A program made the translations under genes and the position numbers. 5,007 nt of DNA from assembly GCA_007127615.1 (NCBI GenBank), contig SKZB01000263.1, positions 1-5,007 on the forward strand, given 5' to 3'. The notes beneath the pieces are model-generated. The model was not told the origin of the DNA, made no database searches, and saw only the letters and a list, made by a program, of their open reading frames with translations. This document shows positions 1 through 5,007 of the stretch, one piece after another; positions within the stretch are counted from its first letter, which is position 1, and each line of letters starts with the position of its first letter. This DNA is from Phycisphaerales bacterium (GTDB taxonomy: Bacteria > Planctomycetota > Phycisphaerae > Phycisphaerales > SM1A02).

Positions 1-2
1 GA

Positions 3-203
3 GAACCCGGCGCCCCGGACGGGTTTCGACCGGCAAGGTCCGAGAAGTCCCCGCCGCCCGATGCTGTGGCCGCCATGGCCCGGGGTCCGATTCTGCGGGT
101 GAGGAAACGCGTCTCATATGTCGGAGCTTCGGTGCTCGAATGCAAAGGGAAGTCATCGATCGATCTGGTGTCTTCTGAGCGGAGCGCCGATGTCCGGCTC
201 TGA
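3..203 (+). CDS. Possible C-terminal tail of an upstream gene (left-edge partial, doubtful)
   Basis: A reading frame is open from the left edge for 66 codons and stops with TGA at 201-203. This is 29 bases before the start of the next gene, and that gap contains the next gene's ribosome binding site, a spacing that would suit an operon. About two thirds of third positions are G or C, which is compatible with coding in this genome. No domain, motif or family is recognised. The other two forward frames are also open for 33 and 58 codons from the edge, so openness alone proves little in G+C-rich DNA. It may equally be non-coding. Sequence to the left of the window would settle it. Confidence 0.2.
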   Translation, partial: EPGAPDGFRPARSEKSPPPDAVAAMARGPILRVRKRVSYVGASVLECKGKSSIDLVSSERSADVRL

Positions 204-219
204 GGTCGCTCGTTCTGAC

Positions 220-224
220 AGGAG
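220..224 (+). promoter_or_regulatory. Ribosome binding site of the small lipoprotein gene
   Basis: AGGAG ends 8 bases before the ATG at 233. It is the best Shine-Dalgarno match ahead of any gene in this window. It favours this start over the overlapping, differently framed reading frame that opens at 118. Confidence 0.75.
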
Positions 225-232
225 CTCGCACG

Positions 233-514
233 ATGTTTCGATTCTCGCACAGTTTGCCGTCCCGCTCGCCGATCAATCTGCTCCGGGTCGCCGGTCTGAC
301 CGGCCTGGTTGGATGCGTGCTGTTCATGGGATGCGTCAAGGCCGATCAGATCGACTACGCGCGAAAGATGACCGCCGTCATTGCGCCCGGACCGGCGGAG
401 AACGACGAAGTCGCGCTGGTGTTTGGTCTGGATCAGTACCGGCCGGCATACGATGCCACGCTGGTCGAGGCGGACTTTGAACGGGAAGATCGCGTCTCCC
501 TCACCTCGCGATAA
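233..514 (+). CDS. Small predicted lipoprotein of unknown function
   Basis: The protein has 93 residues. The N-terminus looks like a lipoprotein signal peptide: basic residues R3, R11 and R18, a hydrophobic stretch from about residue 19 to 33, and two possible lipobox cysteines. These are C28, in the canonical context LVGC, and C34, in the less canonical FMGC. After cleavage only about 60 to 66 residues would remain, mildly acidic, with no domain I recognise. A lipid-anchored protein on the outer side of the cytoplasmic membrane or in the outer membrane is inferred. The start is supported by AGGAG 8 bases upstream. The 3' end converges on the S41 peptidase gene, 232 bases away. No T-rich terminator is seen on this strand, so its transcript may run on as antisense to the peptidase gene. 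It could be a truncated relic of a longer protein, but no continuation in another frame is obvious. Confidence 0.68.
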   Translation: MFRFSHSLPSRSPINLLRVAGLTGLVGCVLFMGCVKADQIDYARKMTAVIAPGPAENDEVALVFGLDQYRPAYDATLVEADFEREDRVSLTSR

Positions 515-630
515 ACGAATCGCCCACGACAAATCGATGGCCAGTCGATCATATCGGCACGAAGAACGCCGATGGAGCGCCGGTCACCGCCCGCGGGGAA
601 CCGTCCCGCGCGCTCGCCGAATCGGCACTC

Positions 631-662
631 GACGGCGGCAAAGGCGTGCCTTTGCCACCGTC
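631..662 (-). other. Long hairpin downstream of the peptidase terminator
   Basis: The arms 631-644 and 649-662 form a 14-bp stem around a four-base loop. Only one position is not Watson-Crick. In minus-strand RNA that position is a U-G wobble, so the stem is unbroken; in plus-strand RNA it is a C-A mismatch. This favours a role in the minus-strand transcript. Neither side is followed directly by a T-run, so it is not a classical intrinsic terminator. It may be a back-up stop or a 3'-end stabilising structure just beyond the first hairpin. Confidence 0.5.
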
Positions 663-695
663 AAAAGAGCGGCCCGGAGCGTTTGCTCCGGGCCG
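661..695 (-). terminator. Rho-independent terminator of the S41 peptidase gene
   Basis: The arms 670-680 and 685-695 form a perfect 11-bp G+C-rich stem with a four-base loop at 681-684. On the minus strand the stem is followed by GCTCTTTTGA, a short T-run. It lies about 50 bases past the peptidase stop codon, in the right orientation. On the plus strand the stem is followed by GGGTGGATTT, so termination of plus-strand transcripts is less likely. Confidence 0.85.
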
Positions 696-746
696 GGTGG
701 ATTTGCAATCATCTTTGGAATCGGTGATCCCGCTCGCGGTCAGAGA

Positions 747-3002
747 TCAGTCCCGCCGGGCCGCGTGACGTTGATCTTCGCTGATCGACCCGAGAGCGCG
801 GGCCTGAAGGATCAACAGGGCCGTGCTGACCTGAGGATCAAGACCCTTCGTGAGCAGTTCGTTCACGTGCGGACGATCGGGGTGATCGTGGACGAGGTTA
901 CCATTCTCATCCTGGGGGATGATGTCCGCTTCCTGGCGCAGCACGATGGACTTCTCGACCTGGGAAGGCGTCATGCGAACTTCGATATCCGGATCGACGC
1001 CCCAGACGGTGGCCCCCTCACGACGGTGTACCAGTCGCCCTTCCCGCTCCCCGCTCGCGGGCGGGAGACGGTAGTACTGGGTCGTGAGCTTGAGTGCGGC
1101 GTTCGGCGCGACCTGGTGAACCGTCTGAACGCTTCCCTTACCGAAGCTGCGTTCGCCGACCACGACCGCCGCGCCGTGGGCCTGCAGCGCGCCGGCGACG
1201 ATTTCGCTGCCGCTGGCGGCGCCCTTGTTGATGATCACCACCGTGGGGACCGCCCCGAACTCAGCGAGGTTCGGGCGGGCAATCTGGTTCCACTCCGTGA
1301 TGCCGTTCTTGCGCTCCCCGGAGACGATGGAGCCGCGCGAGAGGAACAGGTTCGTGATGCGGACCGCGCTGGTCAGAAGTCCCCCCGGGTTGTAGCGGAG
1401 ATCGAGGATCAATCCCTGCGGTGAGCCGTCACGGTTCATCTCACGCCAGGCGTTACGGAGATCGTTGTAGGTCTCCTCATTGAAACTGGTGACGCGCACG
1501 TATCCGATGCGGCTGACCGGATCGATGTACCAGTCCCATTCGGGATCGCCGTCATCGGAGATGCCGGTCTTCCACCAGCCGCGCACGGAGTGCAGCTTGA
1601 TGTTGTCACGGATGATCTCGTAGATCAGCATTTCGTCGTGGCCGTCACGACGGATCGTGAGCTTCACGGTTTCGCCCCTCGGGCCGGTGATCCGATCGAC
1701 GGCGTCGTTGAGAGACCAGCCGACGGTGGATTCGCCATCGACCTCGACGATCTGGTCATCGGGCTTGATGCCGGCAAAGTACGCCGGCGTCCCTTCGAGC
1801 GGATTGACCACTTCGATCTCTCGCTTGTCATTGTGGCGGATCAGGATGCCCACGCCGACGAAATTGCCTTCGGTGGCCTGGCGGAAGCGCCGCAGGGCAT
1901 CCGGCCAGATCACCTCCGTAAACTCATCGAGCTGACGCATCGCGCCGTCTCCGAATTCACGGTAGATCACTTCGTCATTGAGGCCGATCGTCTTCTTGTT
2001 CACATCCGACAAACGGCCGAGCAACCGGTTGGCGTACCAGTTGTCCAGATCACGGTCATTGGACTTGCGCAGATCGTTCAGTTCCTTTTCGATCGCGCGA
2101 TTCCACTGCTGAACGCGCTGACGGTCATTCAGTGTCGTAAACGCCTCTTCGAGTTGATTCGTGGTTGCGAGGAGCTTGAGCGATCTGAGGCCGCCCTCGA
2201 GAATCGGGCGCCAGCCGTCGCCCTCGATGTGCTCGCGTGCCGCCACGCGGAGCGATTCACGCAGCATCCGAAAGTCGATTCCATCGGTGCGTTCGCGCCA
2301 ATCCGTCGCGGTCGCCGGATTGAACTCGCCCAGCGGTTCTTCACCCTGCCGCTTAAGCGCGGCGTTGCGCATCTGGTGCAGTTCACGCGGGGCGTAACGG
2401 GAGATCAGCGCCACCCGCTGATTGACCAACTGCAGTTCGCGGTCATATTCACGGTATTCATCCTGCCGGTCCGTATCGTCGTAGAGCGTGCGGACGCGAA
2501 ACAGCAGTTCCTGCGCGAGCAGCCACTCGCCGTCGGATTTCGCCCGCGGCAGTTCCGCCTTGGCGCGATCGATCAGCTGCTGAATATTCTCATCATGAAA
2601 GGCATCTTCCAGCCGATCGCTCAACGTCTGAACTTCCACGGCTTTCCGAAGCGCGCCGGAGATGTCGCCCTCGTCCATGTGTTCGAGCATTGCCGCGTAG
2701 GCCTTTTCCCGGGCTTCCTCACGGTCCTGATCGGAGGCCTTCAGATTCTGCTGATGAGTCAGCAGCGTGCTCCGGAAGGTGTCGGCGCTCTTCTCCGATT
2801 CGACGTCGGCCGGCAGATTGTCGAGATACCGCTTGAGCGCCGAGCCATCGCCGCTCAACGCCGTCTCCCAGACGCTCTTCGACCAATCCTGAACCGGAGA
2901 ATCCGCTTCGGGTACGGCCGTACTCATGCTGAGGGCGGCGGTCGCCAGCAGTGCGCACACGGCCAAAGTCATCGGAACACATCGTGTGATGGATCTCTTC
3001 AT
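747..3002 (-). CDS. Exported S41-family C-terminal processing peptidase with PDZ domain
   Basis: This 751-residue serine peptidase is predicted to cleave proteins near their C-termini outside the cytoplasmic membrane. A Sec signal peptide is visible: K2, R3 and R7, a hydrophobic core at about 11-24, and likely cleavage after A29. Residues about 35-340 are charged and helical, with no recognised domain. A PDZ domain spans about 378-455. The S41 catalytic domain follows at about 495-680. It contains DLRYNPGGLL at 534-543, the nucleophile S597 in GAASGSEI, and the general base K622 in FGKGSVQ. The supporting glutamine Q626 follows. The 25-residue Ser-Lys and 4-residue Lys-Gln spacings match the CtpA/CtpB/Prc family, so it should be active. 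CtpA/CtpB-type members usually have 400-500 residues, so the N-terminal region is an extension. The start is chosen for its signal peptide; the Shine-Dalgarno is weak (AGG 12 bases upstream). A strong terminator follows the stop. Substrate and partner are unknown. CtpA/Prc-like is the nearest description, but the length discourages a firm symbol. Confidence 0.97.
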   Translation of the reverse strand: MKRSITRCVPMTLAVCALLATAALSMSTAVPEADSPVQDWSKSVWETALSGDGSALKRYLDNLPADVESEKSADTFRSTLLTHQQNLKASDQDREEAREKAYAAMLEHMDEGDISGALRKAVEVQTLSDRLEDAFHDENIQQLIDRAKAELPRAKSDGEWLLAQELLFRVRTLYDDTDRQDEYREYDRELQLVNQRVALISRYAPRELHQMRNAALKRQGEEPLGEFNPATATDWRERTDGIDFRMLRESLRVAAREHIEGDGWRPILEGGLRSLKLLATTNQLEEAFTTLNDRQRVQQWNRAIEKELNDLRKSNDRDLDNWYANRLLGRLSDVNKKTIGLNDEVIYREFGDGAMRQLDEFTEVIWPDALRRFRQATEGNFVGVGILIRHNDKREIEVVNPLEGTPAYFAGIKPDDQIVEVDGESTVGWSLNDAVDRITGPRGETVKLTIRRDGHDEMLIYEIIRDNIKLHSVRGWWKTGISDDGDPEWDWYIDPVSRIGYVRVTSFNEETYNDLRNAWREMNRDGSPQGLILDLRYNPGGLLTSAVRITNLFLSRGSIVSGERKNGITEWNQIARPNLAEFGAVPTVVIINKGAASGSEIVAGALQAHGAAVVVGERSFGKGSVQTVHQVAPNAALKLTTQYYRLPPASGEREGRLVHRREGATVWGVDPDIEVRMTPSQVEKSIVLRQEADIIPQDENGNLVHDHPDRPHVNELLTKGLDPQVSTALLILQARALGSISEDQRHAARRD

Positions 3003-3086
3003 CGTGAAGGGCTACCTGTGTGAGAGAAAGTAAAGTGATGTTCCAGTTGGCGGGCAGGGACGACGGGTCGCCTTCAACGGGATGGC

Positions 3087-3138
3087 CGGCGGGGTTTTCG
3101 GGACGGTCGGACGCCGCCGACCGTTATCGGCCCCGCCG
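3087..3138. repeat. Nested inverted repeat upstream of the S41 peptidase gene
   Basis: The outer arms CGGCGGGG (3087-3094) and CCCCGCCG (3131-3138) are perfect complements. Inside them, ACGGTCGG (3103-3110) and CCGACCGT (3117-3124) form a second perfect 8-bp stem with a six-base loop. In plus-strand RNA three further G-U pairs (3095-3130, 3096-3129, 3102-3125) lengthen the stems to 10 and 9 bp; in minus-strand RNA those positions are A-C mismatches. There is no T-run on either side, so it does not look like a terminator. It could be a structured 5' leader, a double operator, or chance in G+C-rich DNA. Confidence 0.6.
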
Positions 3139-3380
3139 CCCGCGGGTACAACTCCCGGGCAGCATCGGCTATTGCCTTGAATTGCTTCACGCCTTTGCAC
3201 GGCTCCGTCTTCCTTGCTGCAAGACCCAACGGCGATATCGACCCTCCTCGCCTATCTTGTACCGATATCACCCATCAGAGTTCGCCGAATTTCCTGATGT
3301 CGAACCTCCGATCCGAATGTGGCATATGCTTTCTCCGGAGAAATCGAACGTGTCGGAATCGCTTTTCCGCCAAGCCGCTC

Positions 3381-3384
3381 GGAG
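3381..3384 (+). promoter_or_regulatory. Ribosome binding site deciding the start of the small membrane protein
   Basis: GGAG lies 9 bases before the GTG at 3394. The in-frame GTG at 3319 would give a longer protein but has no comparable purine-rich site, so 3394 is preferred. A TTG at 3433 with AAGGA 9 bases upstream is a third possibility and would start right at the membrane segment. Confidence 0.45.
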
Positions 3385-3393
3385 TCGACCAAC

Positions 3394-3633
3394 GTGATCA
3401 CGATTGCCGCCCAGAGTGAAGGAATCGATGGCTTGAGTCGCGTTCTCTGGTTGTTCGGACTTCTCACGCTGCTGCTTCTGCTGATCTTCCTGATGATCGC
3501 GGCTTTGTCGGTCCTTCGACATCGCCGTCGGGTTCGGTCGCAGAAACTTCGGAAGCGGCCGGAGCCGAACGCCTGGGAGGAGGCCGGCCGGCGGACCGAG
3601 CCGTATGAACCCCGGCCGAAGAACATCGATTGA
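3394..3633 (+). CDS. Small single-pass membrane protein of unknown function
   Basis: With the GTG start the protein has 79 residues. The first 15 or so are polar. A very leucine-rich hydrophobic segment follows at about 17-41, then a strongly basic stretch (RHRRRVRSQKLRKR, about 42-55) and a polar, charged tail. The basic residues after the membrane segment predict an N-out, C-in topology by the positive-inside rule. No family is recognised. It stands alone: divergent from the peptidase and convergent with the TPR lipoprotein, with 43 bases between stop codons and only a weak hairpin (3642-3653) in that gap. The clean membrane segment and the ribosome binding site support a real gene, but the start is uncertain (3319, 3394 or 3433). 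The opposite strand is open over part of this region, with arginine-rich, low-quality products that look like shadows. Confidence 0.6.
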   Translation: MITIAAQSEGIDGLSRVLWLFGLLTLLLLLIFLMIAALSVLRHRRRVRSQKLRKRPEPNAWEEAGRRTEPYEPRPKNID

Positions 3634-3676
3634 GCCACGGGGCCGGAGCCGGCGACGGAATGGACGCAGGTCGATA

Positions 3677-4777
3677 TCACGATGACGAATCGTTCTTCGC
3701 AGCGCTCCCCCGATCCCCGTCTTCGCCGCCGAATTCCGCCTCGAACGCCCGCACCCGCTCGTGATCGGGACGTCGTCGCTGCGCTTCGCGAAGCCACTGG
3801 CGGGCCCGTTCACGACGTCCTTCGGACAGTCGGGCACGACCGGCGTGGACCGCCCACCGCCACGACTCTTCATGGTGTTCGTTGGCGGAAAACACCAGCG
3901 TCCAGACCTCCCCCGCCGCTTCAACTTCGTCGATTTCTTCCAGCGAGCGCCCGAGTTCATCCGCCACCATCGGACGCGACCGCTCGGCGGCCGGGAGCGG
4001 CATCAGCAGTTCCGCGGCGGTTCGGGGATCCCCGCTCCGCCGATGAATCCCCGCTTCGATGACCCGAAAGCTGAGTTCGCGCGGGTCGATCCGGCGGGCC
4101 TCGCGGATCCGGTTCAGCGCGGCCTCGTACTCACCGCGTTCAACCTCGAGATTAGCCAGCGACGCGTAGACCAGCGGCTCGTCGGGATCCAGTTCAAGAA
4201 CGCGGTTCAAGCGCGTTTCCGCCCGTTCCGGTTCGCCCTGAAGCAGCAGAACCTGGGCCGCGAAGAAGGCGTGCTTCGTCTCGCCGGGGTTGATCTCCCC
4301 GGCCCGTTCGAAGTGCTTGAGCGCCGGCCCGAAAAGTCCAGCGGCCTGGGCGACCTCGCCCGCACTCTGATGCAGGCCGGCATCACTCGGGCGAAGTTTC
4401 GTGGCGTGGCGGTAGTGCTCGTAGGCCTCCTGCATCAATTGGCCCGAGAGACGCTGCCGCCCCTGTTCCCGTTCTCCGGCCGCCTCGGCGAGCAGGGTCC
4501 GGGCGAACAGCTCGCGCGCTCTCGGCTCGTTCGGGGCCCGATCCATCAGACGCAGCAGGATCGCGCGGGCCCGGGGCAGATCGGCGGAGGCAAAGTACTG
4601 TTCCGCGGCATCCAGGGAGGCCTCGATCGCACCGGCACCAACCGTTGATCCCGCATCGAGCGTACGCTCGGGTTCCGGTTCGGCGGCAATCTCACCCCCG
4701 TCGCAGCCGATCAGTACCGGCAGCAGAATGATCAGGGGAGCCAGCAGGCGGGCGCGGGAGTGTGGCTGGAGTATCAT
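3677..4777 (-). CDS. TPR-repeat lipoprotein
   Basis: This 366-residue protein is built of tetratricopeptide repeats, helical hairpins that scaffold protein-protein contacts. It starts with a lipoprotein signal: R8 and R10, a hydrophobic core at about 11-23, and the lipobox LIGC with the lipidated cysteine at C25. An acidic linker to about residue 50 follows. Clear TPR units lie at about 57-90, 132-166, 167-200 and 201-234, a degenerate one at about 98-131, and another at about 305-338. Typical endings such as LRPSD, INPGE, LDPDE and IDPRE mark the repeat ends. The tail is acidic and serine-rich. Residue 26 is Asp, which in E. coli retains lipoproteins in the inner membrane; whether this holds here is unknown. 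I chose the ATG at 4777 because it gives a compact 25-residue signal. The ATG at 4789 adds three residues, and a longer open frame to 4852 would run deep into valS. Its partner is unknown. Confidence 0.93.
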   Translation of the reverse strand: MILQPHSRARLLAPLIILLPVLIGCDGGEIAAEPEPERTLDAGSTVGAGAIEASLDAAEQYFASADLPRARAILLRLMDRAPNEPRARELFARTLLAEAAGEREQGRQRLSGQLMQEAYEHYRHATKLRPSDAGLHQSAGEVAQAAGLFGPALKHFERAGEINPGETKHAFFAAQVLLLQGEPERAETRLNRVLELDPDEPLVYASLANLEVERGEYEAALNRIREARRIDPRELSFRVIEAGIHRRSGDPRTAAELLMPLPAAERSRPMVADELGRSLEEIDEVEAAGEVWTLVFSANEHHEESWRWAVHAGRARLSEGRRERARQWLREAQRRRPDHERVRAFEAEFGGEDGDRGSAAKNDSSS

Positions 4778-4790
4778 GCGGGGTTCCATG
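4775..4790. promoter_or_regulatory. Head-to-head start region shared by TPR lipoprotein and valS
   Basis: Two CATG palindromes, at 4775-4778 and 4787-4790, each contain an ATG on both strands. The leftward gene can start at 4777 or 4789, and the rightward gene at 4776 or 4788. Whichever pair is used, at most 10 bases separate the coding regions, or they overlap. Each gene's promoter and ribosome binding signal must therefore lie inside the other's coding sequence, unless the messages are leaderless. For valS, GGAG at 4768-4771 is 4 bases from the first ATG and 16 from the second. For the TPR gene there is only a weak GGA, 7 bases before the ATG at 4777. Confidence 0.7.
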
Positions 4791-5007
4791 ATCAAGACCG
4801 AACTGGCCAAATCGTACACTCCCGCCGAGGCGGAGGATATCGTCCGCGCCAAATGGGATGAAGCCGGCGCGTTTCATGCGGTGGCCGAGTCTGCGGCGAA
4901 GTCGTCTCGCGCGGGTGAGCCCTATGCGCTCATGATCCCCCCGCCCAACGTCACCGCCGCGCTGCACCTCGGCCACGCGTTCAACAACACGCTGCAGGAT
5001 GTGCTCA
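4788..5007 (+). CDS. valS: Valyl-tRNA synthetase, N-terminal part (cut by window end)
   Basis: This class I aminoacyl-tRNA synthetase joins valine to tRNA-Val in the cytoplasm and edits mischarged threonine. Only the first 73 codons are present, against the 850-950 or so usual for bacterial ValRS. The start of the Rossmann catalytic domain is visible: [16 protein letters not shown] at residues 50-65. It includes the HIGH-type ATP-binding motif HLGH (60-63), followed by NNTLQDVL, as is usual in ValRS. The N-terminal [20 protein letters not shown] matches the family's usual opening, in which a Y-x-P and a conserved Trp precede the catalytic core. The Gly normally found after PPPNVT is Ala here. 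The start is either 4788 or the in-frame ATG at 4776, which would add Met-Arg-Gly-Ser. I prefer 4788 for its match to family N-termini, although neither start has an ideally spaced Shine-Dalgarno. Confidence 0.96.
   Translation, partial: MIKTELAKSYTPAEAEDIVRAKWDEAGAFHAVAESAAKSSRAGEPYALMIPPPNVTAALHLGHAFNNTLQDVL

Larger units (their letters stand above)
3003..3393. other. Divergent intergenic region between peptidase and membrane-protein genes
   Basis: This 391-base gap must hold the promoters of the leftward peptidase gene and the rightward small membrane-protein gene. It contains a nested inverted repeat at 3087-3138, two GATATC palindromes 30 bp apart at 3234 and 3264, and several short G+C palindromes such as CCCGCGGG at 3139 and CCCGGG at 3154. 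I see no convincing sigma-70 promoter: candidates such as TATGCT at 3325 lack a good -35 element at the right distance. Short reading frames cross it on both strands, but none has a plausible product or start signal. Confidence 0.7.

Noticed and set aside
4..26. An inverted repeat AACCCG / CGGGTT near the left edge, with TTTCGA suggesting a tRNA T-arm
   Set aside because: The bases around TTTCGA do not form a 5-bp T-stem, and no acceptor or anticodon arm can be built, so it is not a tRNA. The 6-bp repeat is within chance.
1..76. A minus-strand frame starting with ATG at 76 and running off the left edge (MAATASGGGDFSDLAG)
   Set aside because: Only 25 codons are visible, with no Shine-Dalgarno upstream and no recognisable sequence. 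It conflicts with the equally weak plus-strand tail, so neither can be called firmly.
381..1424. A 347-codon open frame on the plus strand spanning the lipoprotein tail, the gap and the peptidase 3' end
   Set aside because: It starts inside a better-supported gene in another frame, crosses two hairpins and continues antisense to the peptidase. The translation is arginine-rich and low in quality.
1590..3023. A 477-codon open frame on the plus strand, antisense to the S41 peptidase gene
   Set aside because: It lies over a clearly real gene on the other strand. Its translation has no recognisable motif and no signal, and long antisense frames without stops are common in G+C-rich coding DNA.
3074..3271. 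A possible leader peptide on the minus strand ahead of the peptidase, with AGGAGG at 3243-3248
   Set aside because: The Shine-Dalgarno-like core has no ATG, GTG or TTG within 5-10 bases downstream (the nearest TTG is 13 away), and the frame's product resembles no known protein.
3642..3653. A GCCGG/CCGGC hairpin between the convergent stop codons, as a shared terminator
   Set aside because: The stem is at most 4-5 bp with a tiny loop, and there is no T-run on either strand.
3252..3960. Overlapping minus-strand frames of 181 and 230 codons near the 3' end of the TPR gene
   Set aside because: The products are very rich in Arg and Ser without any motif, and both overlap the TPR gene in other frames as well as the small membrane protein gene.
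3761..4648. A 295-codon open frame on the plus strand, antisense to the TPR lipoprotein gene
   Set aside because: The opposite strand has unmistakable TPR repeats and a lipobox. The plus-strand product has no domain and no ribosome binding site, so it is a shadow.

Overview
The window comes from a G+C-rich bacterial chromosome. Its layout is loose: single genes on both strands, divergent or convergent neighbours, exported proteins and lipoproteins with classical signal sequences, and no long operon. A Planctomycetes-type organism, perhaps of the Phycisphaerae, fits the style of the long S41 peptidase, the lipoproteins and the valyl-tRNA synthetase N-terminus. That assignment is an inference from protein style, not a measured phylogenetic placement.

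Layout from left to right. Positions 1-203 contain only an open reading frame running in from the left edge, which may be the tail of an upstream gene. At 233-514 (+) is a small predicted lipoprotein of unknown function with a good ribosome binding site. The 515-746 gap holds two strong hairpins, one of which is a convincing intrinsic terminator for the next gene. At 747-3002 (-) is a 751-residue exported S41 C-terminal processing peptidase with a PDZ domain, the Ser/Lys dyad and an unusually long helical N-terminal region. The 3003-3393 gap lies between this gene and a divergent small gene; it carries a nested inverted repeat and a pair of GATATC palindromes 30 bp apart. At 3394-3633 (+) is a short single-pass membrane protein. 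It converges on 3677-4777 (-), a 366-residue TPR-repeat lipoprotein. At 4788 (+) begins the valyl-tRNA synthetase gene, which runs off the right edge just after its HLGH motif.

How the genes relate. ValRS is a housekeeping enzyme. The peptidase, the TPR lipoprotein and the small lipoprotein are predicted to act on the outer side of the cytoplasmic membrane. They are not transcribed together, and nothing here shows that they form one system. The most unusual arrangements are the head-to-head start codons of the TPR lipoprotein and valS, which share CATG palindromes and leave no intergenic DNA, and the nested inverted repeat upstream of the peptidase. I found no CRISPR array, insertion sequence, tRNA, rRNA, phage gene or recognisable defence system. 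Apart from these local oddities the window looks like ordinary chromosome.
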